DNA of 64,000 nucleotides from the NCBI RefSeq assembly GCF_024713975.1, contig NC_091098.1:13750316-13814315 (forward strand). The letters run 5' to 3'. Position numbers and translations under genes: made by a program. The stretch is from Paralichthys olivaceus (Eukaryota; Chordata; Actinopteri; Pleuronectiformes; Paralichthyidae). The notes beneath the pieces were generated by a model. That model saw nothing but the letters and a program-made list of their open reading frames with translations, was not told where the DNA came from and searched no databases. Shown one piece after another: positions 24,441 through 36,699 of the stretch (positions are counted from its first letter, which is position 1; every line of letters starts with the position of its first letter).

Positions 24441-27400
24441 TCGGCCGCCTGCAGTGAGGAGAGATGCTCTGGACTTGTGCCTCACAAAGAGCCAGCTGAC
24501 GACGCAGAGCCGGCTTTTTCAAGGTCTTAGCACAGTTACCTGAGGTGAACCCAGAGCTGGCTGAGCCTGCATACAGGCGAACCGACCCCCACCTCCAAGA
24601 CTGGGTTCAGAGCACATTTTGAACAATGAAACACTTTTATATGAAGCTTTGTAAAGACATTTTTAAAGGTGTTTTAAAAGGCTTAAAGTTAAGCTAGCGC
24701 AATGCAATGTAGTATAAAAATGGCAACATTTACTTTTCGAGCAGATGGTCGCGGAGATCCTGCTGCCGCTGCTGCAGAGGTATTACTCACTGAAAGAGCG
24801 GAGACCTCTTCCTTTCCGTTTTTATCCAAATTAACTTATACACCGACAGCTGGAAATTCTTTATCTCTCTCTTTTTTTTTTTTGCCAAACCCTCCAAAAA
24901 CAATCTCACAGAGCTGCGCTTTGCCCTGGTTTGCTCTCATACGACTGCTCATAAGCACAAAAGTCCTGGTAGCTCGAGCACAACTTCATGACTGCACCAC
25001 AGCTCCCCTGTCCCATGCAGGCCACTGTAGCCTTGTTCGCATTTCCTCATTTCAGCACAGGACCACTGACACAATAGATCCTTCCTGCCAGTTTCCAGCA
25101 TCAGATTCGAAACTAACACAAGCTGCAAAATAAAAACCCACAACTATGAGAAAAGTAAAGGCTATTGTACTCTCAGGTCAAAATCTCCTTTACTGGAGGG
25201 AACTCTTTGCACTGTGGTTTGTTTTTACTTATTGTCCTTGTCTCAAATGGTGAGTCCTCTCAAGCAGCCTCTATCTGACACGCCGGCTGCTATTTCCAGC
25301 CTGTACCATGTGTTAAACATGGATGAGGGAGCAGCGGAGTCTGAATGCTAACTGACTGACTGTCTGGCTGGCTGCTGCCTGGTTATTGCTGGTGCAGAGG
25401 AGGCTGAAACTGATGAGATGGAAGCAGCCGGGAGCTCCAGGACTGCAGGCATGCAAACCGTCGTTATTGGCTGATTTAAGAAGTGTATGTGCAAAGAGGA
25501 AGACTTGCAAGGAGACAGCATATAAGGTAAATGAGACTAAGTAGGAAATAGATACATACCTACAGATGGGTCTCGGACGGCATCGCACCTCGACGGGAGA
25601 GGAGGAAAACTTCTCTGCACTCACTCTGAGCCTCTTGGTCGCTGGTGATGTGCTTCCATGGTGCAGCAAAGTTGACTGCAGCATTGCCTCCTGAACAGAA
25701 TGACATTGTTTGCACTCTCTCTCTCCCTCTCCCTCTCTCACTCCTCCTCCTCCTGCGTGCGCTCGCTCCCCCTCCTCTTCTTTGCACGCTTGCTGGCAGC
25801 ACAAACTGCACAGCTCAGCAGTGTTCCCCCACTGCCGCAGCAGATCCTGCATGAGCTCTGCGTATCTGGGTGGGATGGGACTTTTAAAGGGGAATGCAAC
25901 CTCCAGGGTCAGTATGTGTGTGTGCGGGTGTGCACCTCCTCAGTCCGCCCCTCTCTCCTCCCTGTCCTCCTCAGCAAACCTCCCCTCCCTTTCTCTCCTC
26001 ACACCCCCAAAGAACCATCAGTGTAAAGGACTCCTCACAAGAGAGACCCCCCCCCCCATGCACACAGACACACACACACTATTCTCCATCCTGCTTTTAT
26101 TAATTTTCACACTATACAGCAAAAGCTGCTTTGAGAAATGAGTGCACTCAAACCTCAATGAGGAATAGTTTGCCCCTCAGAGAGGCCATGTGCTCTAGTG
26201 TGCTTTGGAACTTGTCACGATATCACTGAAATCTAATTTCCTCTTAAAATGCCTGGATAGATTTTTTTTTTTATTCCAGGAATGAGTTGAAAAAAGATCA
26301 TCTGATTTGAAGACGTCCATGAAAGAGCGGAGAAAAGGACAGTTGAAAGACTTGATCAGCGCCGCTTAATAAAAATTATATCGCTAGGTGTTATTGTAAA
26401 AAAAAAAAAAAAGTGAGTCAGTGTCAGGAACCATATTTTAACCAGGCATGTTTATAAAAAAAACTCCGAAGGTGAAACACTGGAATGGCACAACACATTA
26501 TGACAAATAAGCAATAATCATGAAATCAGTAGGTGAATGTCACTGTCTGAGAGCTGCCATCTAAAATGTCCTTAATCTACCTAGCTTTCATTACCCAAGA
26601 TGCACTGCTCTACTGGTGCTATTCTGCAGTGCGCTAAAACATAGAAATGTCTTGACCAACCAAATTTGTCTTTTGCGCGTTGCACAACTCTGCGAGAGTG
26701 AGATCATCCATCATTTAGTCAGCCAGTAAGGTTGAACTTCTGCAAAGCTTTACTTCACAAAAGCGTTTCCCCGCTTTCAGTGATGACGTAGTGCGCTGCT
26801 CTGCATGCGCTTCGTATGGATGACGGTGGCTCCATCTTAAATTGTGTGCATTTGAGGTATCAGCATCTTAGCTGTTCTCTGCAGCAGTGCAGCCCAGTGC
26901 GCTCTGCTCCTCACTGCAGGAGTGAGGCTTTTTCTTTTTTTCTGAATGACTTTGTTCTGCCTGGGCCCCCAGTTGAACCTTGGGATCATTTATCTTCTGG
27001 TGCAAAATTAAGAGCTGCATGCCTCTCACATTAACCCTGAATCCATCCAGACAAGAAGTACGCTTACCTGCTTTAGTTGAGGGCTTTGTAGCTATGCTCT
27101 TGTAAAATATGGTGCAGTTATTGAATCAGCAAATTCATGTAATGGAGCATCTCTGATGTTTGGGGATCAGCATCAGGCTGTCCCTATCAGTCAGTGTCAG
27201 TACGAATCATAGCTCTGCATCATGCAAAAACCTGTAATCAGCTGAGTGTGAAGCATCACTCCTCTGCATGAAAGATCTGCATGCAGCACTGCTGCTGCAT
27301 CAGTGTGCCGAGCCGTGCAGCATCTGTCCTCTCCTCTGCACTCTGTGACACCAGGAAAAATGCCCCCGCCAGCATATCCCTCACACAGCCCATGTCATTC

Positions 27401-28207
27401 ACAGTAATGGCATCCCCTGAAATGAATAAGCCATGAGGAGGGGCCCTTTTACATGTCCTATTAGATTACCTCCGTATGCTTTACCTGGCTACTGTCACCT
27501 CATCGCCTCTGGCTCTCCACTCTTCCTAATATTCTCTCCCGTTAGTCCAGCCAAGGGCAGAATGCGTGTTAAAGCTCATAGATCATTTGAGTAGAGATGT
27601 GGAGTTGAGTCATCTGAGCAGTTCATTCAATACAAACATACACTGCTCTCACTCATGTTTATGGGTGGAACGAAACTGCAGTTGATAGGAAATGTTTAAC
27701 TAAATAGGTGTTGGTTGTTTTTGCCTGGTGTCATAACAGATCATCGACTTCTGTCTTATCAGGCACGAGCTGTAACAAAGCTGAGGTAATGATCATCTGA
27801 GGGGAAAAAGGTTATCTGTCACGCATGGACAGTCCTGACACATGCAGATAATGGAGTCCAGTCTAAACATTGGCAGGTGAGTTTGCGTGTCGTCTTTTTT
27901 TCTTTTTCTTTTTGCCATTCACAGCCCATTCGTCTGCTTCCATTGATCTGTGCAGAAAAGATAATAGACACATTGATTCACAAGCTCAGCAGCTTGCATG
28001 GTTTCCACATCAATTCAGACTAATTCTCAGACGTCCTCGATCAACGCGGAGAACCGTCTTGACTGGCGACTGACTCATGGGCCTTTGAAACTGTCGGTGC
28101 TGTGAAGACGTCGTCTCTTTTGGGTTTACAGCATCGCATTATTTATTTCTGAAATTCTGAAAGGAATGGAAGCTTATTTATGCCACTTTGTAAAAAAAAA
28201 AAATGCT

Positions 28208-28445
28208 ATAAGTCATTATAATGAGAAACTTTCAAAATAATGACCTACTAATTCAAAATAATAATTTTCTATTTTCTGTCTCAATATAATGACTTAGTAT
28301 TTCCAAAGGACGACTTAGTATCTCATAATAAAGATCCGCGATTAATGACCAAGTATCTCTAAATAATGAGTTACCATCTCAAAATAATCACTTAACAACT
28401 CAAATATGACTTTATAGCCCATAAATAAAATGTAGTATGTCATAA
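28208..28445. repeat. Degenerate minisatellite, unit about 22-26 bases
   Basis: Successive degenerate units of the form 'ataatgacttagtatctcaa' run through the segment, for example 'aaaataatgacctactaatt', 'aatataatgacttagtattt', 'ggacgacttagtatctcata', 'aatgaccaagtatctctaaa' and 'aatgagttaccatctcaaaa'. Unit length varies by a few bases. It is very AT-rich and non-coding. Confidence 0.7.
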
Positions 28446-29908
28446 TTTCCATAATTTTCACTTGGCATTCATGTTTTTTTCATCACTGGCAGAAATAGGT
28501 TTCCATACACATGACTTAATAAAGGTGAGCCTGACACAAACCTTTCTCTCTGAGCTCAGTTCAGTCAGTCTGGTGTCCAGGTCGACTGAATTGCGGGATC
28601 CTGACTTAGTGGAAAGGTGTGTGTGGTTTATTTCAATGCACCAAGGCTTCTTCGCTGACCTCATTCTGCAAAGCTGGGCAGATTCCTCCCAAGGCCAAGT
28701 GGAGTGAAAAAGACACCGTCACCTACAAAACAGGTCAAATGAGGATGTGTGACTGTAAGCAGCACAGACGCACAAACACTCAAACATTTCCAATTCACAG
28801 CAGATGAAAGGGTTCAGATTTCCTTTTATTCCACTGATGAGGAAACCCTTTTCTCTTTTCTTTTTCACACCAAGGAATCACTCGCAACATTACTCACAGT
28901 GACACTAAAGCTCCTGTTCTGAAAGGCAGAGCTGGATATGAAAAGCATGAGTGTGAGGAGTCACCATTTCCTCCGTCAGTATGAGAGAGGGTACGATAGA
29001 GTGAGGTGATGGTGAGCTGCTGAACTTCTGACAGCTGGCTGCTCTGTTGTGGGGAGCAGGCTGTGGCTCTGTCAGCTGTCAGTGTCGGCGGCAGCAGCCG
29101 CTCTGCTCTCTACAGTCCTGTAGGAGCAAAGCGTAACACACATCAGCCTTAACTGGGGGAGACGCAGGAAGCAGGAGGAAGTCTTGATTACAGACTCATA
29201 ATATCAATGACACGCATCTGTATGTGATATTCTAAGATTCACAGTATAAGTAATTTTCTTTTCAGTATTTTGTAAGATGACTGGAAAGTAGAAAATTCCT
29301 CATATAGCGACTCAGGACTGGATGTGAGTCTTATCTGGTGGCAGTAGTATGAAGATTCCCATTAAGCTGTAAAGCAGCTACATTAAACCTGAAAATATTA
29401 AGCTTTGTAAGTCTTTACTAAATTCAAGACAATGACCACTTCACCCTGAAAACTAAAATCACTCACCTTTTTTAACGAAAAATATCCATTACAGCTGCCG
29501 TGATAAAATATTGATATTGGGTGGTGTTAAGGCAGAAAACAACCTTGTGTTTGATAGAAAAAGTAAATATAGGTTGACAGAGCAAACTCCACTTGACTGA
29601 ATATAGTTTCCAGTGTTATTTGTGAGCTGTTCATCTGCAGAGCTGGTGAGCCACTTTTTTATTTTCGTCTTTTTCCCCCCCGTGCTGCATTGTGTTCTGC
29701 ATTCCAGGTTCTTGGAGGAGCGTTGCATATACAGTATATCCTCCACAACAACTTGTGTCATCTGGAGATGTGCGTTGACTCCTGGCCTACATTCACCGCT
29801 GCTATTTGTTACTGTCAAAAAACAGGTGAGGCGCACTGGGACAAAGATAGTTAACGGATAGGTTCTTCCAGAAAACCTTGTGTGTGTGTATCTGCCTGTG
29901 ACGCATTT

Positions 29909-29949
29909 CAGCAGCAGCAGCAGCAGCAGCCGTAGCAGCAGCAGCAGCG
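29909..29949. repeat. (CAG)n trinucleotide repeat
   Basis: Seven CAG units, one interruption (ccgtag), then five more. It lies in non-coding sequence as far as can be judged. The long Leu-rich minus-strand frame over it is a by-product. Confidence 0.9.
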
Positions 29950-30277
29950 CTGGGGTGATTCCTGACATATGCTCCAAGACAGACACTCTGAGATGTCTAC
30001 TGCATAATCAGGGGGTCATAAAATAAAAAACAATTATATTTACAAGTAAGAATGACAGCATAACATTTAATTTATGTATTAGATGCAAATTGTTTGCCAG
30101 TATAAATATGTATGTTTTTTTTATATTCATTATTTTAGTAGCATATATTAATTTTAATATAGTGCATTACTACCACGTTATCTTAAATGATAACACTGTG
30201 AAAGGTCACTGACTTTTGGACACTACTGTTTATCACATGGAGACAAAGACGGTACTCAGAGACAAATCAATTCAGTG

Positions 30278-30550
30278 TTAAAGGAGCAGTATGTAGAATT
30301 TAGTGGCATCGAGTAGCCTTAGATTGCTTGACTGAAAAAGCAGAAGCCTCTCTCTGCCCTGGTCTACTGTAGAAACATGGTGGTGCAACACAGCAGTCTC
30401 CAAATATACAGTAGATATTACAGACATAACGTAATGAAAACACAATAACTCATAATTTCAGGTGATTATGCAATAATAGAAAAAATAATTATGAATAATA
30501 TTCCATTTCCAGCCAACAGAGTCTGCTAAATCCTACACACTGATTCTTAA
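30278..30550 (+). mobile_element. TTAAAGG-ended MITE, copy 2
   Basis: It starts 'ttaaaggagcagtatgtaga' and ends 'ctaaatcctacacactgatt' followed by cttaa, as inverted ends. Inside are 'ggtctactgtagaaacatgg' and 'tcaggtgattatgcaataat', shared with other copies. It is shorter and more diverged than copy 1. Confidence 0.75.
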
Positions 30551-31272
30551 AGCAGACTCTCCACTACACTACTACCACTACAGTGTCTCTGCCATCAGGT
30601 ACATTCAGTCACAGTCACCAAACTCAGTTTTCAGAATATGTGAGTTACAACAGTTTAACCACCACAGCTCAGATGATATAGACTGGCAAGAGTGAGTCTC
30701 TGAAATGTATTCATGACCTCAGGTTATGGCAGCTCCATTATCTTTGGCAGTCAGTGATTGAGATGATAAAATATGATGTACATTTTACTGATTTACGCAG
30801 CGCAGGAAGGTGTTACTGCTGTTAATTTCCCATGCTGAGCCTGTAGACCCACACTTGTCTGGTAGAAGCACTAACTATGTGAGAGACTGTGCCCAGCAAA
30901 CAACTGTGATGTGGATCAGAAGGACCAGCTTGTTTCCTGGATGCTCTCTGACGATCTATGTGAGCTGAGAATGGCCTATATCCTATATGTACAGACGTGC
31001 CGGTCACCTCTTGACTCCGTCTCTGGCTGTGACCCTCAGGATGAGCTCTGTGGCTGTGCCCGTCTGCTGCCCCGTCCGCCAGCAAAAACCAGGCCATCTC
31101 AGTGCAGCTCATGTGAGTGGGCAGAGTAAACCCAGCTTATGACAATAAAGTCAATAATTCTATAATTTCTCTTTTCCTATACTCAAGCGATGCTGCACCT
31201 TAGACACTTTGGTCGATTTCTGACAGCAAACTGCAAGTAGCAGAAACTCACAGTGACATATTCTGTGGTTTT

Positions 31273-31478
31273 ATGGTGGATTTGATGAAAGCAACAGCCA
31301 CGCTGCTTCTTTTTGTTTACGGTAAAAACAAAGGTATATAAATGCCTGGAAGAAAGATATCAATCTGTTTTCACTCTGATCCTCTGCTGTGCGCTGAGCG
31401 GCTTTTCTCCAGGAAAAGACTTCCTAATCTTTGGATCATCCGAGGAGGATCTGATCCACCTGGGACCCTTCCCTGGAG
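31273..31478 (+). other. Possible cryptic exon pair (signal-peptide-like plus short exon)
   Basis: An ATG at 31273 (or 31285) opens a frame reading MKATATLLLFVYG, which is signal-peptide-like. It ends at a plausible donor (g|gtaaaa at 31321/31322). After 91 bases there is a pyrimidine-rich acceptor (ttttctccag) and a 66-base segment at 31413-31478 reading GKDFLIFGSSEEDLIHLGPF, ending at a good donor (ggag|gtgagc). The phases agree (1 and 1). No further exons were recognised downstream and the peptide matches nothing I know, so chance is quite possible. Confidence 0.15.
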
Positions 31479-33453
31479 GTGAGCCGTGCCGCCGCGAATG
31501 CCTCGCTGTGTTTTAGCAGCAATGCACCATTCAAGTCTGCAGGCGACTTGACAAATGTACAGCAATCTGAGCAGAGGGGATGCTCGTACACTGCAGCACA
31601 CATCCTGTCCCATCGTACATCCCTCTGTCCCGCAGTGGTGCACCTCCTCTGCTGACTGTGAACCAGCACACACACACGCTCTTCTCAAAGTCACACAAGC
31701 ACAGCACACGCTAAGTACATGCCTGCTGACGCACGCACACACAAAGAGGTGAGTGAGTGAGTGTGTACATTTCTTGCTTCATAATCGCAATGTTGATCTT
31801 CAGTGTTCATTTATACCAAGCTGCTCAAATAATCATCATTTTAATCAATTAAATAATTAAAGATTATTATGAGTTAGAGTGATTTATTTTTGAGATAATG
31901 TGAATGATCTTAACCTTTATCTTAACTACTTGTCATTTAACTTGCAAATAGAGCATTTGGCTGATTAGTCGGTTAACAGAAAAATTAGTCACAGACTATT
32001 TGGATTATCTGCATCATAAGTCACTTTTGGCGTAAAAAAGACTTGGTTGTTTTTTATCTGCCCAATATGAGGATTTGCTGGTTTTATTTGTTTTGTATCA
32101 TTTTAAATTGAATATCTTACAGTGCACCTTTGCTCCTGGGAAACAGTGAAAGGCTTAATTTATAATCTTACGGCATTTTACACATTTTAAAAACAATTGA
32201 TTGAATGAAGTGATGGTTAAAATAATCATAAGGCTACCCTGGTTAAAGCAGGATATGTTATTTACAGGGTCTTACTGGGTCGCTTAAACAATATGCAAGC
32301 ACCATGTTATCAAAAATAACTAAGCAGTAGGTCAGCATTCGCACAGTGAATGATTTTCTAAAGATTATTTTATCGCTGTCTAAGGATTTCTGCTGTACGA
32401 AGCCGGACTGTGCAGGTTTTATATTGCAAGCCATCTGAAACATGAGATGTCTCCTCACCTACAGCATGAATCTATTTGAGTGCTCAACCTCCAATACAGT
32501 CAAAGAGGTGCAGGACGATTAAAAAAAGGGCATCAGGGGGGTTTTGTGCTTCAGCTGCAGATCATTCCTCATCTCAAGGCCCGTTTGTGAGTGAGTTCAG
32601 AGAGAAAAACAACTCAGAACATGGAGTACCTGCCTGCTGAACTAGTTCACCAGCTTTGTGCAGCCTGCAACTGCATCCAGCACCTGAGGACACAGAATCC
32701 ACCCACTGGCCCAGCTCAGAAACTGCATCTCAGAGCAAGTGAAGAGCTGAGTGTCTGACGCAGCATGCGATCATTCACCTTGGCTGCGTGTGCTGCTCAG
32801 GCTTGCCTTGGTGCAGCTGTCCACACATACCCACCACCACCCACTACCCCTCGTATAGAGGCAGCACGCTCTTCCAGCCGTGGAGTGGGACGCACTATTG
32901 ATCTTGCTGAAATGAGGGTTTCTAAAAGGGAGGCAGTAAGCATGTCTGCTCTCCCCTCCTCCACCGTGGAAGGGGTCCTGAGATATCACCAAGCTCAGCA
33001 CTTTGCACCATCACTGCATGGGAAAATGGGATTTTCACTGGGAGATGAGCTGAGGGGAAGGTAATTCAAGTCGCCAAAGCTATGTTCCCCCACCAAGCAT
33101 GTAAAATGAGCCACATTACCTTCAGATGCCTCACACATTGGACAAATAAGGTCGTTTTAAAAGTCCTATTGATTCAAGTCCTTGTCACAGAGAAATCAGA
33201 GGCCAAATGTGAAAATATGAATATATGTGATGAAGAGAGAATGAAGAAGAGGAGGATGTTTACTGAGCATTCGACCACTCATCTTTCCAGCCTTCAGGAC
33301 TTGTTCAGCAAGTGGCACCATGTGCAGCTTGTATATATCGTGTGATTCTGCAAGGAATGAAATGTTATTCTACTGTAATCAATTGAATTAATTTTATGCA
33401 GACTGAGTGTGAGGCTCTTAACCTCACAGTATGATGTGTCTATTCCAGGAAAA

Positions 33454-33467
33454 CCACTAGATGGCGA
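33454..33467 (+). promoter_or_regulatory. Candidate CTCF site
   Basis: The sequence ccactagatggcga matches the vertebrate CTCF core CCASYAGRKGGCRS at 13 of 14 positions, missing only the last. It lies in the non-coding interval between mir-34a and spsb1. It is motif-based only. Confidence 0.3.
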
Positions 33468-34558
33468 CACTGCCCTTGTTTTCTCCAACGTCGAGGTGAA
33501 GAGTGGTGCATGTGTTTGCTCTGATTCACACAAGGCTTGACACAGATCTGGATGAATTTCTGAGCAAGCTTTCACAGACTGGTGCAGTAAAATGAAGCAG
33601 TCAAAGTGTTTAGAATCACTACTCTGAGCAAAAACACGACTGTGCTTGTCTCCACTGTGTTTATGAATGGACATTACTGTTGCAGTGGAGCTCCTGTTAC
33701 TTAACATGTTTGTTTGAAGGATCTTAAGTGACTGCATCAGTTGTGCAACACATGAAGGTCATGCGCAGGGTGCGTCTTTCCTGTCAGTACCAATCGTCAG
33801 TCACCTTACTTGACATTTCCTATGTCAGCCAGTGGAGTATGATTCTGAAGTCAAACATCTCCCCTCGACTTCTCTGTGTAAACCGCATCTCTGCAGGACT
33901 AAATGGCCTAAAGTTTGAGCAACAGTGTGCACCATTGTTTCAGTGTGTGAGCAATCCTAGTTCACTGGTGCAGCCGGTAATGTCCCACCCCTGCTACTCC
34001 CTGCCTTTGGGACAGTTGTTTGTGTACTTGACAGAATAGAGTGTAGATAATCAATTATCGCTCATCTCACCATCACACATCACATGTGTAGTAGCATTAG
34101 GGCAGAGCATAATTGCATAATGCTTTCAGAGAAAACATGCTAGGGGGATATAAGTACGCAGCAACACATAAATATTTTACTCTGGGTTGGAATAGCTGTG
34201 GAATAGATACGGAGCACTCGTGGTGAATGTAAACCCGCCATAGAGTAAAAGACAAGGTATGAATTTAAAGCAGCTTGTTGTAGGCCACAGTTAATCAGTA
34301 TGTAACTTCATGCTTTAGTGTAGAACGAACAGAAGCGTGCGTGACTGAACAGGGGTTTTGTGGTACCTGACTTGTACAGCATGTGGGCCCAGTGTAGTGT
34401 GTAGTGCAGTGTCTGCAGATGATGTTACACATTAAAACATCCAGTCATGGTGATGGACTGAAGTTAGTGTTATATTGGAGAGGAGTTGCGGTCTATTTTC
34501 CTTCAATTAACATTATTTTTTCTGAACTTGGTTTTTATTTTAGTAATGTCAAGACTCT

Positions 34559-34564
<6 letters not shown>

Positions 34565-34632
<68 letters not shown>
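34565..34632. repeat. (GT)n microsatellite
   Basis: About 34 perfect GT units, about 1 kb upstream of the probable spsb1 promoter. Confidence 0.97.
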
Positions 34633-34637
<5 letters not shown>

Positions 34638-35315
34638 CACAAAGGTTTTTAGGATGATGAAATCCCTTTAGAAAGAAATAGTTAAACTACAAAAACACAA
34701 TTTAAACCAGGGGTACTAAAGTTTAGTACATTATAGTGTATTATAGTATAGTATGTAGTGTGAGGCCTTTTGCAAAGAACGTCTGTGTTAATGTGATTAA
34801 GTCACATAAAACTAAATGAAAGATTTGTGTTAGAAATATAAAATACAAAGGCAAAGCAAACTGTGTGCTGTGTTTATCGTAGGGCAGAAACTATTTTTAT
34901 TTAATTAAATAATAAATAAAATAATAAAGCTTTGATTATGTCTTGTTATTTATTTTCGGGTTTGGACTAAAAGGAACTAACAGTTTTTCAGAGTCCCAAG
35001 TGATGTCTTCAAATGCCTTGTTTGTTTGTTTTTACCAGAACAATCCAAAACCCTAAAGATATTCAGACAATTAAGACTAAATCCGCTAATTTGTAAACTA
35101 GAGACATCACAATCAAACAAGCATTTCTTATTCTTAGATATAAAATGAACTAAATGATTGTTGATTATTAAAATAGAGACCAATTTATTTTCTCTTTTTT
35201 GATAATAGATCACTGAAATAATAAAATAAGAAAGCTGTGGATTATATGGTGACCCTGAAATGCAAATCAACAAACACAAAAACAACATCAAATCAAAAAC
35301 CCAACAGATAAAGCT

Positions 35316-35370
35316 GTTGTTTGTCCCACGTGTCGTGTGATTAGTTGTTTGTCCCACGTGTCGTGTGATT
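35316..35370. repeat. Perfect 28-base tandem duplication carrying two CACGTG E-boxes
   Basis: The word gttgtttgtcccacgtgtcg followed by tgtgatt occurs at 35316-35342 and again at 35344-35370, identical over 27 bases with a 28-base period. Each copy holds the palindromic E-box CACGTG (35327-35332 and 35355-35360). It lies a few hundred bases before the probable spsb1 first exon. Confidence 0.9.
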
Positions 35371-35574
35371 CGCACCAGATGAACTCCCACTGTCCTGATG
35401 TTGGGATTCAAACGTGTGACGCCTCAGAACACATCAGTTTGACACGAGCCCACAACCACCGCGTCAGCTGCACATCCAACGTCAGACGAACTTCGCAGTC
35501 CTTGCTGACAGTCGGTGGAGGAGGCGGGGGGGGGGGGAGGTCCTAATCTCGCCGAGCAGCTGGGAGCATTTTAC

Positions 35575-35580
35575 CACGTG
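35575..35580. promoter_or_regulatory. E-box CACGTG in the probable spsb1 promoter
   Basis: The context is ttaccacgtgacgtgag, an extended E-box of the USF/MYC/TFE type. It is the third CACGTG within about 250 bases. Confidence 0.45.
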
Positions 35581-35589
35581 ACGTGAGGG

Positions 35590-35968
35590 ATGTTAGAGAG
35601 CAGCCATCATCATTTCACACAATCCATGTCCAGCCTGGAATGGCTCACACTCGGGCGACAAGGAAGCAGGAAACTACGATGGAGTAAGTGAAGCGTGTGA
35701 AGCCGGTGACATCTCCTCCACTGTTCCTCTGCCTCCACCAAGGTCTGTGCCTCCTCTGTGCCTCCTCTCTTCCTCCTCTTAAGCTCTCCACCGAGGCGTT
35801 TGTTTCGGTTTCCTCTTAACGTCACATTTACACGTTCCACAACAAAAACAAACACATTTGAACGAGCTGCCACACGTTCAGCTCTAACTCGCAGAATAAT
35901 GCAGTTGTATCGTCTTCGCCCCTTCGCTAACACGAGCCACGCTTCTCCGCCGCTGTTGATGCTAACAG
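35590..35968 (+). promoter_or_regulatory. Probable spsb1 promoter and non-coding first exon
   Basis: This stretch is richer in C, G and CpG than the sequence on either side, as expected of a housekeeping promoter. Two good splice donors could close exon 1: gatgga|gtaagtg near 35684 and ctaacag|gtacgt at 35968. The spsb1 start codon lies in an exon whose acceptor is at 41076, so an upstream non-coding exon is required. No transcript evidence is available, so the exact exon and start site are inferred. Confidence 0.4.
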
Positions 35969-36699
35969 GTACGTTTCGTGTTTGTGAAACAGACGAGTTT
36001 CAGACACACACACACACACACACCGTTCTAAGGAGAACCTTCACTAACTCACACACGAGCTGTTCCGGTCTCTTCCTCGAGCCTGGTCCGGGAGAGTTTA
36101 CTGGAAGATCAGGCTGCTTCTACATTAGCTAGCATGACAAGCTATCATGGGCTAGCTCTGCAGAAGGCCTTCATACACTGAGCTGCCACTTGATCAGGTT
36201 TACTTCACTCACTCTATAGAAGAACCTGAACAATAAAATCAAATGATAATACGTTTATTTTTCCTTTAAACACTTGATTCTACTTCATGGGGCTTTCTAG
36301 TGACTGAAGTTAATGTCTACACTGAAACTATCCCAACTGATTTAAAGAAGAGAGGTGAGCTGAGAGCTTTTAATATGTGGTCCACCTCCTTTGTGTCAGT
36401 GAGGGTGAAACAAATAGGAACCCCCCCCCTATTCTATATGATTCACTGTGCATGGTCCACAATAACAACAATATCATGCTGCAGAGATTCAGTGATAATC
36501 AGACATATTGCAAGGTAGTCACAGAATGATACATCATGATGTGTTTCTAAGGTAAAGTGCAGGATTTGTGTATTTCTTCACTGTAACTAGTGTCAGTTTC
36601 ACAGTTAGACACAAACTTAAGTCTTAAACAAACACAATGTCACTTGTCAGTGTCCACATGTGCAATCATTCCAATGCAAAATAGCCATAGGCAAACGTT

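Larger units (their letters stand above)
17191..35300. other. Long gene-poor region between mir-34a and spsb1
   Basis: About 18 kb with no convincing protein-coding exon on either strand. Many open frames of 60-180 codons exist but track microsatellites, CT-rich tracts or low-complexity sequence, without domain content. The minus-strand mir-34a primary transcript and its promoter must lie somewhere here or just above. The H6PD orthologue, which follows MIR34A in human and has a large coding exon, is not present. Listed separately within it are microsatellites, a hAT-like MITE, a minisatellite, a MITE copy and candidate regulatory sites. Confidence 0.65.

Noticed and set aside
24003-26141. Several 100-180 codon frames on both strands rich in Ser, Leu and Pro.
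   Set aside because: They follow CT-, C- and AC-rich tracts, overlap one another in many frames, and carry no domain or convincing splice structure.
32799-32808. Perfect p53 half-site AGGCTTGCCT about 15.6 kb upstream of mir-34a, similar to part of the human MIR34A p53 element.
   Set aside because: The second half-site is not present next to it, and a single RRRCWWGYYY word is expected about once per 4 kb.
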